DNA of 64,000 nt from Methylobacteriaceae bacterium (GTDB lineage: Bacteria > Pseudomonadota > Alphaproteobacteria > Rhizobiales > Beijerinckiaceae). The notes beneath the pieces are model-generated. The model saw nothing but the letters and a program-made list of their open reading frames with translations. It was not told the DNA's origin and made no database searches. Below, piece by piece: positions 8,224-17,199 of this stretch. The stretch's first letter is position 1. Each line of letters begins with the position of its first letter. The stretch covers positions 434,001 through 498,000 of the forward strand of contig JACKJC010000004.1 of NCBI GenBank assembly GCA_020638195.1, read 5' to 3'. Both the position numbers and the translations under genes were made by a program.

Positions 8224-9767
8224 TGAGCGCCCGCCCCGCGACCTTCCGCTGGTTCGCCGCCCACGATCTCACGCTGGCGCGCCGGCGCGTGCGCGCCTTC
8301 TTCGGCTCCTCGGGTCCGATCAAGATCGCGCTCATCCTCGGGGTCGCGATCCTCTTCTTCCACATGCTCGCCATTTTCGCTCTGGGCACGGCGCTCGAGG
8401 ATTTCGACGACGGGCGGCGAGCGCTCTACCCCTATGTCGGGTCCGCCGCGCTGTTCATCCTGCCGTGGATCGTCTCGCAGGCGCTGACGAATGCGACACG
8501 CGCGCTCTACACACGCGGCGATCTCGACATTGTGCTGTCCTCGCCCATGCCCGCGCGCCCCGTCTTCGCCGCGCGCAGCCTGGCGATCGCGCTGGAATCC
8601 ATACTGTCCGTCGCGATCTTCATCCTGCCGATCGCCAATGCGCTCGCCCTGCTCGCGGACGGACGCTGGCTCGCGGTCTATCCCGCGCTGGCGGCCGCCG
8701 GCCTGTTCGGGACCGCGATCGGCTTCGTGCTGATGCTCGGCCTGTTCCGCTTCGTCGGCCCCCGCCGCACGCGCGTCGTCGCCAATGTGCTGGCGACGCT
8801 GATCGGCGCTTCCTTCGCCATCGGCCTGCAGGCCTACAATATCGCGCCCGCGGCCTATCGCATGGCGATCGCGGACTGGCTCCACGGCGCGCGCGCCGGC
8901 GGGCTGCTCGATACCGACAGCGTGATCTGGCTGCCCGTGCGCGCCGCCGCAGGCGAGCCCATTGCGCTGATCGTGTGGTGCGCCATCTCGCTCGGCCTGT
9001 TCCTCGTCGCCGTCCTGTCGCTCGGAGATTTTTTCATGCGTGGCGCGGGCGCCGCCATCGGCTCGGAACGTCGCGAGGCGCCACGCGCGAAACGGGCGAC
9101 GCGTTTCCAGCCGGGCGTCGGAGTGGCGCTGCGCCGCAAGGAATGGCGGCTCATCTCGCGCGATCCGGGTCTCGCCTCGCAAATCCTGCTTCAGATCATC
9201 TACACCATGCCGATCTCGGTCGTGCTGTGGCGCGCCATGGGACCGAACGGTTCGCTGGCGCTCGCCACGGCGCCCGCCCTGGTCGCCGTGGCTTCCAACG
9301 TCTCGGCCTCGCTCGCCTGGCTCGCCATCTCCAGCGAGGACGCGCCGGAATTCCTCGCGACCGCGCCCGTTTCGCGTCGCGATATCGAGCGTCGCAAGCT
9401 CGAGGCCATCGCGCTGCCTCTCATGCTCATTGTCGCCCTGCCGCTTGCCTTCGTCTGGTCGGCCGGCTTCAAGGCGGGCGCCGTGACGACGGTCTATGTG
9501 CTCGCCGCCGCGCTCGCCGCCGCGCTGCTCAATCTATGGCATCCCGTACCCGGACGGCGCGGCGACATACTGCGCCGTCACAGCCAGTCGAAGCTCGTCG
9601 CCATGATGGAGCACATGCTGTCCTTGCTCTGGGCGGTCGCGCTGGCGCTCACCGCCTTCGGCTCCTGGGCGGCGATCGCGCCGGTCCTGTGCGCGATATT
9701 CCTTCTGTGGACGCAGCGGCCGCGAGCTAGGCCCGCGGCTGCTGGAATCCCGCAACCCGCGCGCTAG
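8223..9767 (+). CDS. ABC-2-type exporter permease
   Basis: A 514-residue integral membrane protein with about ten or more hydrophobic segments, for example 'IALILGVAILFFHMLAIFAL' near the N-terminus. It starts at an ATG that overlaps the stop of the ATP-binding subunit, so the two form one exporter. The length is that of large fused ABC-2 permeases, so a homodimer with two ATPase copies, or a full-length permease with two copies of the ATPase, are both possible. A cytoplasmic loop in the middle ('RKEWRLISRDPGLASQ') carries the charged patch expected to contact the ATPase. The C-terminus ends in a Pro/Ala/Arg-rich tail. The substrate is unknown. Confidence 0.85.
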
Positions 9768-9800
9768 GTCAGTTGGCGGAACGTCGAACTGGAGTTCCCC

Positions 9801-10112
9801 GTGCGACGCATCGCCTATCTGACGGGACTGCTGCTGGTCAGCGCATCGCCGTCGCTGGCGCAAACCCCGCCGACGCTCGACTATCGCCACGCCTGCAAGC
9901 AGACGCCGAGGGTCGGCATGGACCGCAAGGCGACGATCAAGTCCTGTCTCGACGACGAGGCGCAGGCGAAGAAACAATTGCCGCCGGTGTGGCGCGGCGC
10001 CGACGGCGCTTCACGCCGCATGTGCCTGGCGGAAACGACGCAGGGCGGCTTGCCGAGCTACGTCGAACTGATCGTGTGCCTCCAGAACGCCGCCGCGGTG
10101 AAGGCGCAGTAG
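9801..10112 (+). CDS. Small exported protein with four cysteines
   Basis: A 103-residue protein with a clear signal peptide: 'MRRIAYLTGLLLVSASPSLA' followed by 'QTPP', with cleavage expected after ALA. The mature part has four Cys, in HAC, KSC, RMC and LIVC contexts, which suggests two disulphides in the periplasm. The start is GTG at 9801 with GGAG six bases upstream. It sits 33 bp after the ABC permease on the same strand and may be co-transcribed, and it is tail-to-tail with the aldo/keto reductase gene. I do not recognise a family. Confidence 0.7.
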   Translation: MRRIAYLTGLLLVSASPSLAQTPPTLDYRHACKQTPRVGMDRKATIKSCLDDEAQAKKQLPPVWRGADGASRRMCLAETTQGGLPSYVELIVCLQNAAAVKAQ

Positions 10113-10113
10113 C

Positions 10114-11124
10114 TCAGCCGCGGAAAACCGGCCGCCCCTCGATCGGATAGGCCGGATCATTGTAGCCGGGCGTCGAGGGATGTCCGGTCACGACGAGTCG
10201 GTCGATCAGCGCTTCGTCCTCGGCCGTGAAGGAATGCGCGAGCGCGCCGACATAGTCGGCCCATTGCTCTTCCGTGCGCGGACCGGCGATCGCCGATGTC
10301 ACGAAGCGATTGTTGAGCACCCACAGCAACGCGAACTGCCCGGTCGTCATGCCGCGCGCTTCCGCGTGTTTCCTGATCTCCTGCGCTAGCACGAGCGATT
10401 CAGGCCGCCATTCCGTCTGCATGATGCGCGTGTCCGCGCGCCCCGCGCGCGTGCCTTCGGGCGGCGGCGCGCCGGGCTCGTACTTGCCCGACAGCACGCC
10501 GCGCGCGAGCGGCGAATAGGGCACGACGCCGATCCCGTAATTGCCGCAAGCCGGCAGATGCTCGACCTCAGGCATACGATTCATCGCATTGTAATAAGGC
10601 TGGCTGACGACCGGCCGTCCGATGCCGAGGCGATCGCAGATGTTGCAGATTTCCGCGACCCGCCACGCGCGAAAATTCGAAACGCCGAAATGCCGGATTT
10701 TTCCCGCGCGCACCAGATCGGCGATGGCAAGCACCGTCTCCTCGAGCGCGGTTCCGTGATCCTCGCGATGCAGATAGTAGACGTCGATCGCCTCGACGCC
10801 GAGCCGCCGCAGCGAGGCTTCACAAGCCTGCGTCATCCAGACGCGCGACAGGCCGCGATGATTGCGGATCTTGCTCATGGCGTTGCCGACCTTGGTCGCG
10901 ACCACCCATGCGTTGCGCGACGACTTTATGGCGCGGCCCACGATCTCCTCGGACCGCCCATCGCCATAGACGTCGGCCGAGTCGATGAAATTGATCCCCG
11001 CCTCGCGCGCCGACCCGATGATCCGCGCCGACGTCGCCTCGTCCGTCGCGCCGCCGAAATTCATGGTGCCGAGACAGATGGTCGAAACGTCAAGGCCCGA
11101 CCGGCCGAGCTTGCGATACTTCAT
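10114..11124 (-). CDS. Aldo/keto reductase
   Basis: A 336-residue NADPH-dependent oxidoreductase of the TIM-barrel AKR superfamily. The catalytic set is visible: Asp and Tyr in 'DSADVYGDG', Lys in 'VATKVG' and His in 'VYYLHRED'. The start 'MKYRKLGRSGLDVSTICLG' is the usual one. Cofactor-binding residues near the C-terminus ('TSAIAGPRTEEQW') fit the AKR type used for aldehydes and ketones, as in YajO/Tas-like enzymes. It is divergent from the MarR/efflux operon, with about 215 bp between the two starts. The substrate is not predictable. Confidence 0.92.
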   Translation of the reverse strand: MKYRKLGRSGLDVSTICLGTMNFGGATDEATSARIIGSAREAGINFIDSADVYGDGRSEEIVGRAIKSSRNAWVVATKVGNAMSKIRNHRGLSRVWMTQACEASLRRLGVEAIDVYYLHREDHGTALEETVLAIADLVRAGKIRHFGVSNFRAWRVAEICNICDRLGIGRPVVSQPYYNAMNRMPEVEHLPACGNYGIGVVPYSPLARGVLSGKYEPGAPPPEGTRAGRADTRIMQTEWRPESLVLAQEIRKHAEARGMTTGQFALLWVLNNRFVTSAIAGPRTEEQWADYVGALAHSFTAEDEALIDRLVVTGHPSTPGYNDPAYPIEGRPVFRG

Positions 11125-11247
11125 GCTTTCCCCGCCACCGTTCGGTCGGATCCCTACCGCGCGATCCTAGTCCCTCGCCGCCCCGCCTCCAAAGCTCCAC
11201 CCGCGCGTTCCGCATGGCTGCCCGCGCGATGGAACATGCCGAAGCCA

Positions 11248-11276
11248 TTGAAACGGACGGGGCGCCGCAAGATAAT
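11248..11276 (+). promoter_or_regulatory. Sigma-70-type promoter of the MarR-efflux operon
   Basis: TTGAAA at 11248-11253 and GATAAT at 11271-11276 are separated by 17 bases, one mismatch each from the consensus. The expected start of transcription is near 11283. Just downstream, AATGCCGG occurs twice (11291-11298 and 11306-11313), spaced 15 bases apart, and is a possible binding site for the MarR protein encoded next. Confidence 0.65.
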
Positions 11277-11339
11277 AAGCACACATATATAATGCCGGCT
11301 TATGGAATGCCGGAGCAGCTATTTCCGGGACTTTCGATC

Positions 11340-11825
11340 ATGCCCTCCGGGCCCTACCAGCAGACGCTGGGCTTCATCCTCAACGACACGGCGCGCCTGC
11401 TGCGCAAGCGCTTCGAGCAGCGCGCCCGTCATCTCGGCCTCACACGCGCGCAATGGCAGGCGCTTGCCTATCTCGCTCGCAACGAGGGCATTCAGCAGGG
11501 CCTGCTCGCCGAAATTCTCGAGCTCGAGCCGATCACGCTCGGCCGCATCCTCGACCGTCTGGAGGCCGCCGAACTCATTGAGCGGCGCCGCCACGCCGCT
11601 GACCGGCGCGTCTGGCTGTTGCACCTCAAGCCCAAGGCGCATGCGCTGATGGCGGACATGTTCGAGATCGGCGACGCCACACGCGCTGAAGCGCTCGCCG
11701 ACGTGAGCGAGGCGGATCGTGAGGCGCTGACCCGCATTCTCACGACCATGAAGGCCAATCTCGCGGAGGCCTGCAGCATGCCGGTGGAAGGCGCGGCGCC
11801 GGCGCGGAGGGCGACCCATGGCTGA
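11340..11825 (+). CDS. MarR-family transcriptional regulator
   Basis: A 161-residue winged-helix regulator. The core 'LGLTRAQWQALAYLAR' and the wing 'ELIERRRHAADRRVWLLHL' with the conserved DRR are typical of MarR proteins that respond to small phenolic or lipophilic compounds. I chose ATG 11340 because CCGGGA lies nine bases before it; in-frame ATGs at 11292 and 11307 have no ribosome site but fall after the predicted transcription start, so they cannot be excluded. The stop overlaps the start of the HlyD-type gene by 8 bases. By analogy with emrRAB it probably represses the pump operon and releases it when a substrate binds. Confidence 0.87.
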   Translation: MPSGPYQQTLGFILNDTARLLRKRFEQRARHLGLTRAQWQALAYLARNEGIQQGLLAEILELEPITLGRILDRLEAAELIERRRHAADRRVWLLHLKPKAHALMADMFEIGDATRAEALADVSEADREALTRILTTMKANLAEACSMPVEGAAPARRATHG

Positions 11826-12990
11826 GCCCGCACGGCGCATGGAGTCCGAGCCCGGCCGCCCGACGCTTCAACCGGTGACTGCGGAAGCGCCGCGCCAGGA
11901 GCAGCACGCTGACCTTCACGCGAAGCCAAAGGTCAAGAAGCCGCGCAATCTGCGCGGACCGCTGCTTATTGCCGGCCCCCTTGTCGCCATCGCGCTCGGG
12001 CTCTGGGCCTATCTCGCGGGCGGCCGCTTCGCGACGACCGACGACGCCTACGTGAAGGCCGACATCGTCAATGTCGCAAACGACATTTCCGGCATCGTCG
12101 TCGAGGTGGACGTAAAGGAGGGGCAAGACATCAGGAAGGGTGATCTGCTGTTCCGCCTCGACGACGAGCCCTATCGCATCGCGCGCGAGGGCGCCGAGGC
12201 GCAGCTCGGCATTGTCGTGAACCAGCTGCAAGCAGCCAAGGCGAACTATGCGCAGGCCAGGGCGCAGATCGAACAGGCGAAGGCCGATCTCGACTTCTAC
12301 GCCAAGACGCGGTCGCGACAGACCGATCTTCTCGACCGCAAGGTTACGACGCAGGCCGCCGCCGACCAGGCGCAACGCGACTATCTCGGCGCGCAATCGC
12401 GACTTGTCGGCGCGCGCAAACAGGTGGATTCGCTGCTCGCCCAGCTCGGCGGCAAGCCCGATCAGCCGGTAGAGAAATATGCACAATACGAGCAGGCGAA
12501 GGCCGCGCTCGACAAGACCGACCGCGATCTGCGCCGCACGCGCGTCATCGCGCCGGTCGATGGCGTCGCGACCAATGTCGCGCAGGTCCAGCCCGGCAAT
12601 TACATCGCCGCCGCGCAGACCGCGATGAACATCGTCTCGCGCGAACGTGTGTGGGTGGATGCGGCGCTCAAGGAAACCGATCTTGCCCATGTGAAGGTCG
12701 GCGATCCCGCGACCATCGCGGTCGACGCCTACGGCGGGCGCGTCTGGAAGGCCCATGTTGCTTCGATCGCGCCGGCGACAGGCTCCGAATTCGCTGTGCT
12801 GCCGGCGCAGAATTCGTCCGGCAATTGGGTCAAGGTCGTCCAGCGCCTCACTGTCCGCATAGCGGTTGAGCCGGAAAAGGACGCGCCGCCGCTACGCGCC
12901 GGCATGAGCGTGATGACCTCGATCGACACCGGCGTGAAGCGCTCGCTCGCGACACTGCCGCGCGACCTCATGCATATGGTGGGCCTGTAA
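11818..12990 (+). CDS. HlyD/EmrA-type membrane-fusion protein
   Basis: A 390-residue periplasmic adaptor. One N-terminal membrane helix ('GPLLIAGPLVAIALGLWAYL') is followed by the biotinyl-lipoyl-like half 'TTDDAYVKADIVNVAND', a coiled-coil hairpin (about 120-230) and the beta-barrel region with 'GVATNVAQVQPGNYI'. The length and order match EmrA. It would bridge the inner-membrane MFS pump encoded next and an outer-membrane channel that is not in this window. It overlaps the MarR gene by 8 bases and ends two bases before the MFS gene, so all three are one transcript. Confidence 0.92.
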   Translation: MAEPARRMESEPGRPTLQPVTAEAPRQEQHADLHAKPKVKKPRNLRGPLLIAGPLVAIALGLWAYLAGGRFATTDDAYVKADIVNVANDISGIVVEVDVKEGQDIRKGDLLFRLDDEPYRIAREGAEAQLGIVVNQLQAAKANYAQARAQIEQAKADLDFYAKTRSRQTDLLDRKVTTQAAADQAQRDYLGAQSRLVGARKQVDSLLAQLGGKPDQPVEKYAQYEQAKAALDKTDRDLRRTRVIAPVDGVATNVAQVQPGNYIAAAQTAMNIVSRERVWVDAALKETDLAHVKVGDPATIAVDAYGGRVWKAHVASIAPATGSEFAVLPAQNSSGNWVKVVQRLTVRIAVEPEKDAPPLRAGMSVMTSIDTGVKRSLATLPRDLMHMVGL

Positions 12991-12992
12991 TC

Positions 12993-14522
12993 ATGTCCGA
13001 GGACAATCCGCAGGTTCCCAATCGCGGATTGCTGACCATCTGCGTGATGGCCGCCACCATCATGCAGGCGCTCGACACCACCATTGCCAACGTCGCCCTG
13101 CCTTACATGCAGGGTTCGCTGTCGGCGACACAGGACCAGATCACCTGGGTTCTGACCTCCTACATCGTCGCGGCCGCCATCTTCATGCCGACGACCGGCT
13201 TCCTTGCCGCGCGCTTCGGCCGCAAGAAATTGCTGATTACGGCCGTCGCCGGCTTCACCATCGCATCCGGCCTGTGCGGCGCGGCCCAGACGCTCGGGCA
13301 GATGGTGATCTTCCGCCTGCTGCAGGGCGTGTTCGGCGCCGCGCTCGTGCCAATGTCGCAGGCGATCCTTCTCGATTCCTATCCGCGTGAGAAGCACGGA
13401 TCGGCGATGGCGCTGTGGGGCGTCGGCGTGATGGTCGGCCCGATCCTCGGCCCCATGCTCGGCGGCTGGCTGACCGAATATTACAACTGGCGCTGGGTCT
13501 TCTACATCAATGTGCCAATTGGCGTCGCCGTCGTTTTCGGCCTCATGGCCGTGCTGACCGAGAGCAAGATCCAGCAGATGCGTTTCGACTGGTTCGGCTT
13601 CGCTACGCTGAGCCTCGCCGTCGGCGCGCTGCAGATGATGCTCGACCGCGGCCAGCTCGTCGACTGGTTCTCGTCGACCGAGATCATATTCGAGGCCGCG
13701 CTCGCCATACTCGCGCTCTATCTCTTCCTCGTCCACATGGCGACGGCCGAGAAACCCTTCATCGACCCGCATCTCTTCACCGACCATAATTTCCGCGTCG
13801 GCATCATGCTGATCTTTGTCGTCGGCGTGATCCTCCTCGCCAGCGTCGCGCTGCTGACGCCCTATCTGCAGACGCTGATGGGCTATCCCGTCCTCACCGC
13901 AGGTCTCATCCTCGGCCCGCGCGGCATCGGCACCATGGTCGCCATGATGATCGTCGGGCGACTGATCGGCCGCATCGATCCGCGCATCTTCCTGCTGATC
14001 GGGCTCGGCCTGTCGTCGCTGTCGCTCTATGAGATGACCGGCTTCACGCCCGATGTTTCATCAGGCACGCTGCTGATCAACGGCATCGTCCAGGGCACGG
14101 GGCTCGGATTTCTGTTCACGCCGCTGTCGACCGTCACATTCGCGACGCTGCCGACGCACCTGCGCACCCAAGCGACGGGCCTGTTCAGCTTGCTGCGCAA
14201 TCTCGGCTCATCGATCGGCGTTTCCGTCGTCATGTTCATGCTCGCTCGCAACATACAGACCATGCACGCCGAACTCGTGCACAACGCCTCGCCGCTCAAT
14301 CCGGCGTTGCGCATGTTTCCCGCCGATCAAATCTGGAATCTGAAGACGCTCGCCGGTCGTGCGGCGCTCAACATGGAAATCACGCGGCAGGCGGAAATCA
14401 TCGCCTACATGAACGACTACAAACTCCTCGCCATTCTCACGCTCGCCGCTGCGCCGCTGGTGTTGCTGCTCGGCAAGCCGCAGGACCGCACGGTCGCTCC
14501 CGCGCATGCGGTGGTCGAGTAG
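12993..14522 (+). CDS. DHA2-family MFS multidrug transporter (EmrB/QacA type)
   Basis: A 509-residue 14-helix drug:proton antiporter. The DHA2 signatures are clear: 'LDTTIANVALPYMQG' in helix 1, 'GFLAARFGRKK' in the first loop and motif C 'MVGPILGPMLGGWL' in helix 5. With the EmrA-like protein it should form a tripartite pump for hydrophobic compounds. The stop at 14522 abuts the stop of mogA on the other strand. Confidence 0.94.
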   Translation: MSEDNPQVPNRGLLTICVMAATIMQALDTTIANVALPYMQGSLSATQDQITWVLTSYIVAAAIFMPTTGFLAARFGRKKLLITAVAGFTIASGLCGAAQTLGQMVIFRLLQGVFGAALVPMSQAILLDSYPREKHGSAMALWGVGVMVGPILGPMLGGWLTEYYNWRWVFYINVPIGVAVVFGLMAVLTESKIQQMRFDWFGFATLSLAVGALQMMLDRGQLVDWFSSTEIIFEAALAILALYLFLVHMATAEKPFIDPHLFTDHNFRVGIMLIFVVGVILLASVALLTPYLQTLMGYPVLTAGLILGPRGIGTMVAMMIVGRLIGRIDPRIFLLIGLGLSSLSLYEMTGFTPDVSSGTLLINGIVQGTGLGFLFTPLSTVTFATLPTHLRTQATGLFSLLRNLGSSIGVSVVMFMLARNIQTMHAELVHNASPLNPALRMFPADQIWNLKTLAGRAALNMEITRQAEIIAYMNDYKLLAILTLAAAPLVLLLGKPQDRTVAPAHAVVE

Positions 14523-15056
14523 CTACTTCTTCGGACGGAACGCCTGGATGTGCTTGGGATCGGTGTCGATCCACGCCCCACCCATCAGCTCCATACAATA
14601 GGGCACCGCCGCCATGATCGAATCCAGACACAGGTCGATCGAACGCGGCGAACCCGGCAGGTTGACCACCAGACACTTGCCGCGCTGCGCGGCGAGCTGG
14701 CGCGACAGGATGGCGGTCGGCGTCTGCGCCAGCGAAGCCTGACGCATTTTTTCGCCGAAGCCCGGAAATTCGCGTGGGCACGCAGCGAGCGTCGCCTCCG
14801 GCGTGAGATCGCGCGCGGAGGGCCCGGTCCCGCCAGTCGTGAGCACGAGATCGCAGCCGGCGACATCCACGAGATCGATGATCGTATCGCGCACGCTCTC
14901 GAACCCGTCGGGGATCACGCGCCGCTCGATGCGGAACGGCGTCGTCAGCACGCGCTTGAAATAGGTTTCGATCGCGGGCCCCGAAATATCCTCGTAGACC
15001 CCCGCGCTCGCGCGGTCGGAGGCGGTGACGACGCCGATGATGGCTTCCCTGTTCAA
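14523..15056 (-). CDS. mogA: Molybdenum cofactor protein MogA/MoaB (MPT adenylyltransferase)
   Basis: A 177-residue protein of the MoCF-binding fold. The active-site loop 'VLTTGGTGPSARDLTPEA' and 'VVNLPGSPRSID' mark it as the enzyme that adenylylates molybdopterin before molybdenum insertion. The best start is TTG at 15056, which overlaps the eutC stop by four bases (TTGA) and gives the normal N-terminus 'NREAIIGVVTASDRAS'; the frame is open further upstream but the extra residues are basic and unlike the family. The coupling to eutBC is unusual, since ethanolamine ammonia-lyase uses cobalamin and not molybdenum. Confidence 0.88.
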   Translation of the reverse strand: MNREAIIGVVTASDRASAGVYEDISGPAIETYFKRVLTTPFRIERRVIPDGFESVRDTIIDLVDVAGCDLVLTTGGTGPSARDLTPEATLAACPREFPGFGEKMRQASLAQTPTAILSRQLAAQRGKCLVVNLPGSPRSIDLCLDSIMAAVPYCMELMGGAWIDTDPKHIQAFRPKK

Positions 15057-15805
15057 CGCTTGTTTCCCTCGATTGCCGGCGCCTCGCGCGCGAAAGGCGC
15101 GAGCGCCTCGTCTTCTTTCAGCGCGACGCCCGTCTTGTTCAGACGGCGCGCAAGCGCAGCGATCGCCACGATCTTTCGCACGGCTTCGCCGATCGGCAAA
15201 CCGGCAGGACGTATGTTCGAGACGCAATTGCGCTGCGCATCGCTGGTCGCGCCCGGCTTTGGCGCGAAAGTGATATAGGCGCCGAGACTGTCGGGCGAGG
15301 AAAGGCCCGGCCGCTCGCCGATCAACATGACGACGAGATCGGCGTCGAAGGCAGCGGCTATGTCGTCGCCGAGCCCCACCCGCGCCATCATCGCGATCAC
15401 GGGCGGCGACCAGCGCCAGTCCGGCGACGCCGCGCGCAACGCGCGCACCAACGCGGGCCCATGCGCCTGCGCGGCGCGCGCGGAAAGTCCGTCGCCGAGA
15501 ACGAGCGCGCAGTCGAAACGGCCCGCGAGTTTTTCGCGGGAGGCGTCGGACAGGCGGCGCCCCTCGTCCGGACGTTCGAGATAGGCGCGGCGGTCGGCGG
15601 CGCGACTTTCGACGACCATAGGAGCCAGATCGGTAAGCTCCGAACTGATGCGCGCGATATCGAACGGCGCGTGGATCGCATCGCGCGCCTCAGCATGCGC
15701 CATCTGGAATTCGAGCATACGGCGCGTCGGCAGCGAGACGCCCGTGCGCCCGAGCCCGATGCGCGCCGCGGTCAACCCGCGCAGATAGGCGAAGGGATCG
15801 CTCAT
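15053..15805 (-). CDS. eutC: Ethanolamine ammonia-lyase small subunit
   Basis: A 250-residue small subunit of the adenosylcobalamin enzyme that splits ethanolamine to acetaldehyde and ammonia. Family features include 'RIGLGRTGVSLPTRRMLEFQ' near the N-terminus, 'VLGDGLSARAAQAH' and 'ERPGLSSPDSLGAYIT', which help bind the cobalamin. The start overlaps the eutB stop by 4 bases (ATGA) and the end overlaps the mogA start by 4 bases. Confidence 0.95.
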   Translation of the reverse strand: MSDPFAYLRGLTAARIGLGRTGVSLPTRRMLEFQMAHAEARDAIHAPFDIARISSELTDLAPMVVESRAADRRAYLERPDEGRRLSDASREKLAGRFDCALVLGDGLSARAAQAHGPALVRALRAASPDWRWSPPVIAMMARVGLGDDIAAAFDADLVVMLIGERPGLSSPDSLGAYITFAPKPGATSDAQRNCVSNIRPAGLPIGEAVRKIVAIAALARRLNKTGVALKEDEALAPFAREAPAIEGNKR

Positions 15806-17190
15806 GCGTCGCCCGCAAACGACAGCAGCCGCGAGGCGTCGCGCCGTGCTTCGGGCAGCATGCAGCCGGCGTCATCCATCAGTCCCATGCGCTGCAGCCA
15901 GGCCTCGAATTCCGGCGCAGGCCTGAGCCCCAGAACCTCGCGCACGTAGAGCGCATCGTGAAACGAGGTCGACTGATAGTTGAGCATGATGTCGTCGGCG
16001 CCCGGCACGCCCATCACATAGGTGCAGCCGGCGACGCCGAGCAGCGTCAGGAGATTGTCCATGTCGTCCTGGTCGGCCTCGGCGTGATTGGTGTAGCAGA
16101 CGTCCACGCCCATCGGCAGGCCCATCAGCTTGCCGCAGAAATGATCCTCCAGCCCTGCGCGGATGATTTCCTTGCCGTCGTAGAGATATTCCGGCCCGAT
16201 GAAGCCGACGACCGTGTTGACGAGCAGCGGCCTGTAGCGCCGCGCCACCGCATAGGCGCGCGCCTCCATCGTCTGCTGGTCGACGCCGTGATGCGCATTG
16301 GCCGACAGCGCGGAACCTTGTCCCGTCTCGAAATACATGACGTTGGACCCGAGCGTGCCTCGGTTAAGGGCTTGAGCAGCGTCATGCGCTTCATCAAGCA
16401 GCGCCAGCGATACGCCAAAAGATTCGTTCGCGGCCTGCGACCCGGCGATCGACTGGAACACGAGATCGACTGGCGCGCACTTCTCCATCGCCTGCATCAT
16501 GGTCGTGACATGCGCGAGCACGCAGGTCTGGGTTGGAATGTCGTAGGTCTGCCGCAACTCGTCGAGCCGCTGCAGCAGCAGTGTCGCCTGCGCGGCGCTG
16601 TCGGTCGCCGGGTTGATGCCGATGACGGCGTCGCCCGCGCCGAGCAGCAGGCCGTCGATCACGCTGGCGGCAATGCCGCGCAGATCGTCGGTCGGATGGT
16701 TCGGCTGCAACCGCACCGACAGCCGGCCGGGCAGGCCGATCGTGTCGCGGAATTGCGTGACGACGGAAATCTTGCGCGCGACGAGAATCAGGTCCTGGTT
16801 GCGCATCAGCTTCGACACCGCGGCAGCCATTTCCGGCGTGACGCCCGGCGCGAGCGCGGAGAGCGCTTCGGTTGTCGCGGCGTCGGACAGCAGCCAGTCG
16901 CGGAATTCGCCCACGGTGAGCGAGGCAATCGGCGCGAAGGCCGCGGCGTCATGACTTTCGAAGATCAGGCGCGACACCTCATCGGTGTCGGCTGGCACGA
17001 TCTCCTCGCCGAGAAGCCGCTTCAGTGGAACGTCAGCCAGCGCCATGCGCGCCGCCACACGCTCGGCGTCAGTTTCGGCGGCGAGGCCGGCGAGCCTGTC
17101 GCCGGAGCGCGCCGGCGAGGCCTTGGCCAGCAGCGTGCGTAGGTCGGGGAAGGCAGAAAACGGGGAGCCGACTGATGACGCTTGACTCAT
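15802..17190 (-). CDS. eutB: Ethanolamine ammonia-lyase large subunit
   Basis: A 462-residue catalytic TIM-barrel subunit, about the length of the E. coli enzyme (453). Recognisable segments are 'LRTLLAKASPARSGDRLAGL', 'GLPGRLSVRLQPNHPTDD' and 'MGLPMGVDVCYTNHAEADQD'. With EutC it lets the cell use ethanolamine as a nitrogen or carbon source. No microcompartment shell, EutA reactivase or aldehyde dehydrogenase gene lies nearby, so this is the short, shell-less form. It is the first gene of the eutB-eutC-mogA operon; its start lies 10 bases from the stop of the AT-rich islet gene. Confidence 0.96.
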   Translation of the reverse strand: MSQASSVGSPFSAFPDLRTLLAKASPARSGDRLAGLAAETDAERVAARMALADVPLKRLLGEEIVPADTDEVSRLIFESHDAAAFAPIASLTVGEFRDWLLSDAATTEALSALAPGVTPEMAAAVSKLMRNQDLILVARKISVVTQFRDTIGLPGRLSVRLQPNHPTDDLRGIAASVIDGLLLGAGDAVIGINPATDSAAQATLLLQRLDELRQTYDIPTQTCVLAHVTTMMQAMEKCAPVDLVFQSIAGSQAANESFGVSLALLDEAHDAAQALNRGTLGSNVMYFETGQGSALSANAHHGVDQQTMEARAYAVARRYRPLLVNTVVGFIGPEYLYDGKEIIRAGLEDHFCGKLMGLPMGVDVCYTNHAEADQDDMDNLLTLLGVAGCTYVMGVPGADDIMLNYQSTSFHDALYVREVLGLRPAPEFEAWLQRMGLMDDAGCMLPEARRDASRLLSFAGDA

Positions 17191-17199
17191 GATCGCAGG

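Noticed and set aside
14523..17190. Ethanolamine microcompartment locus
   Set aside because: Only the two lyase subunits are present; no shell protein, EutA or aldehyde/alcohol dehydrogenase gene was found nearby.
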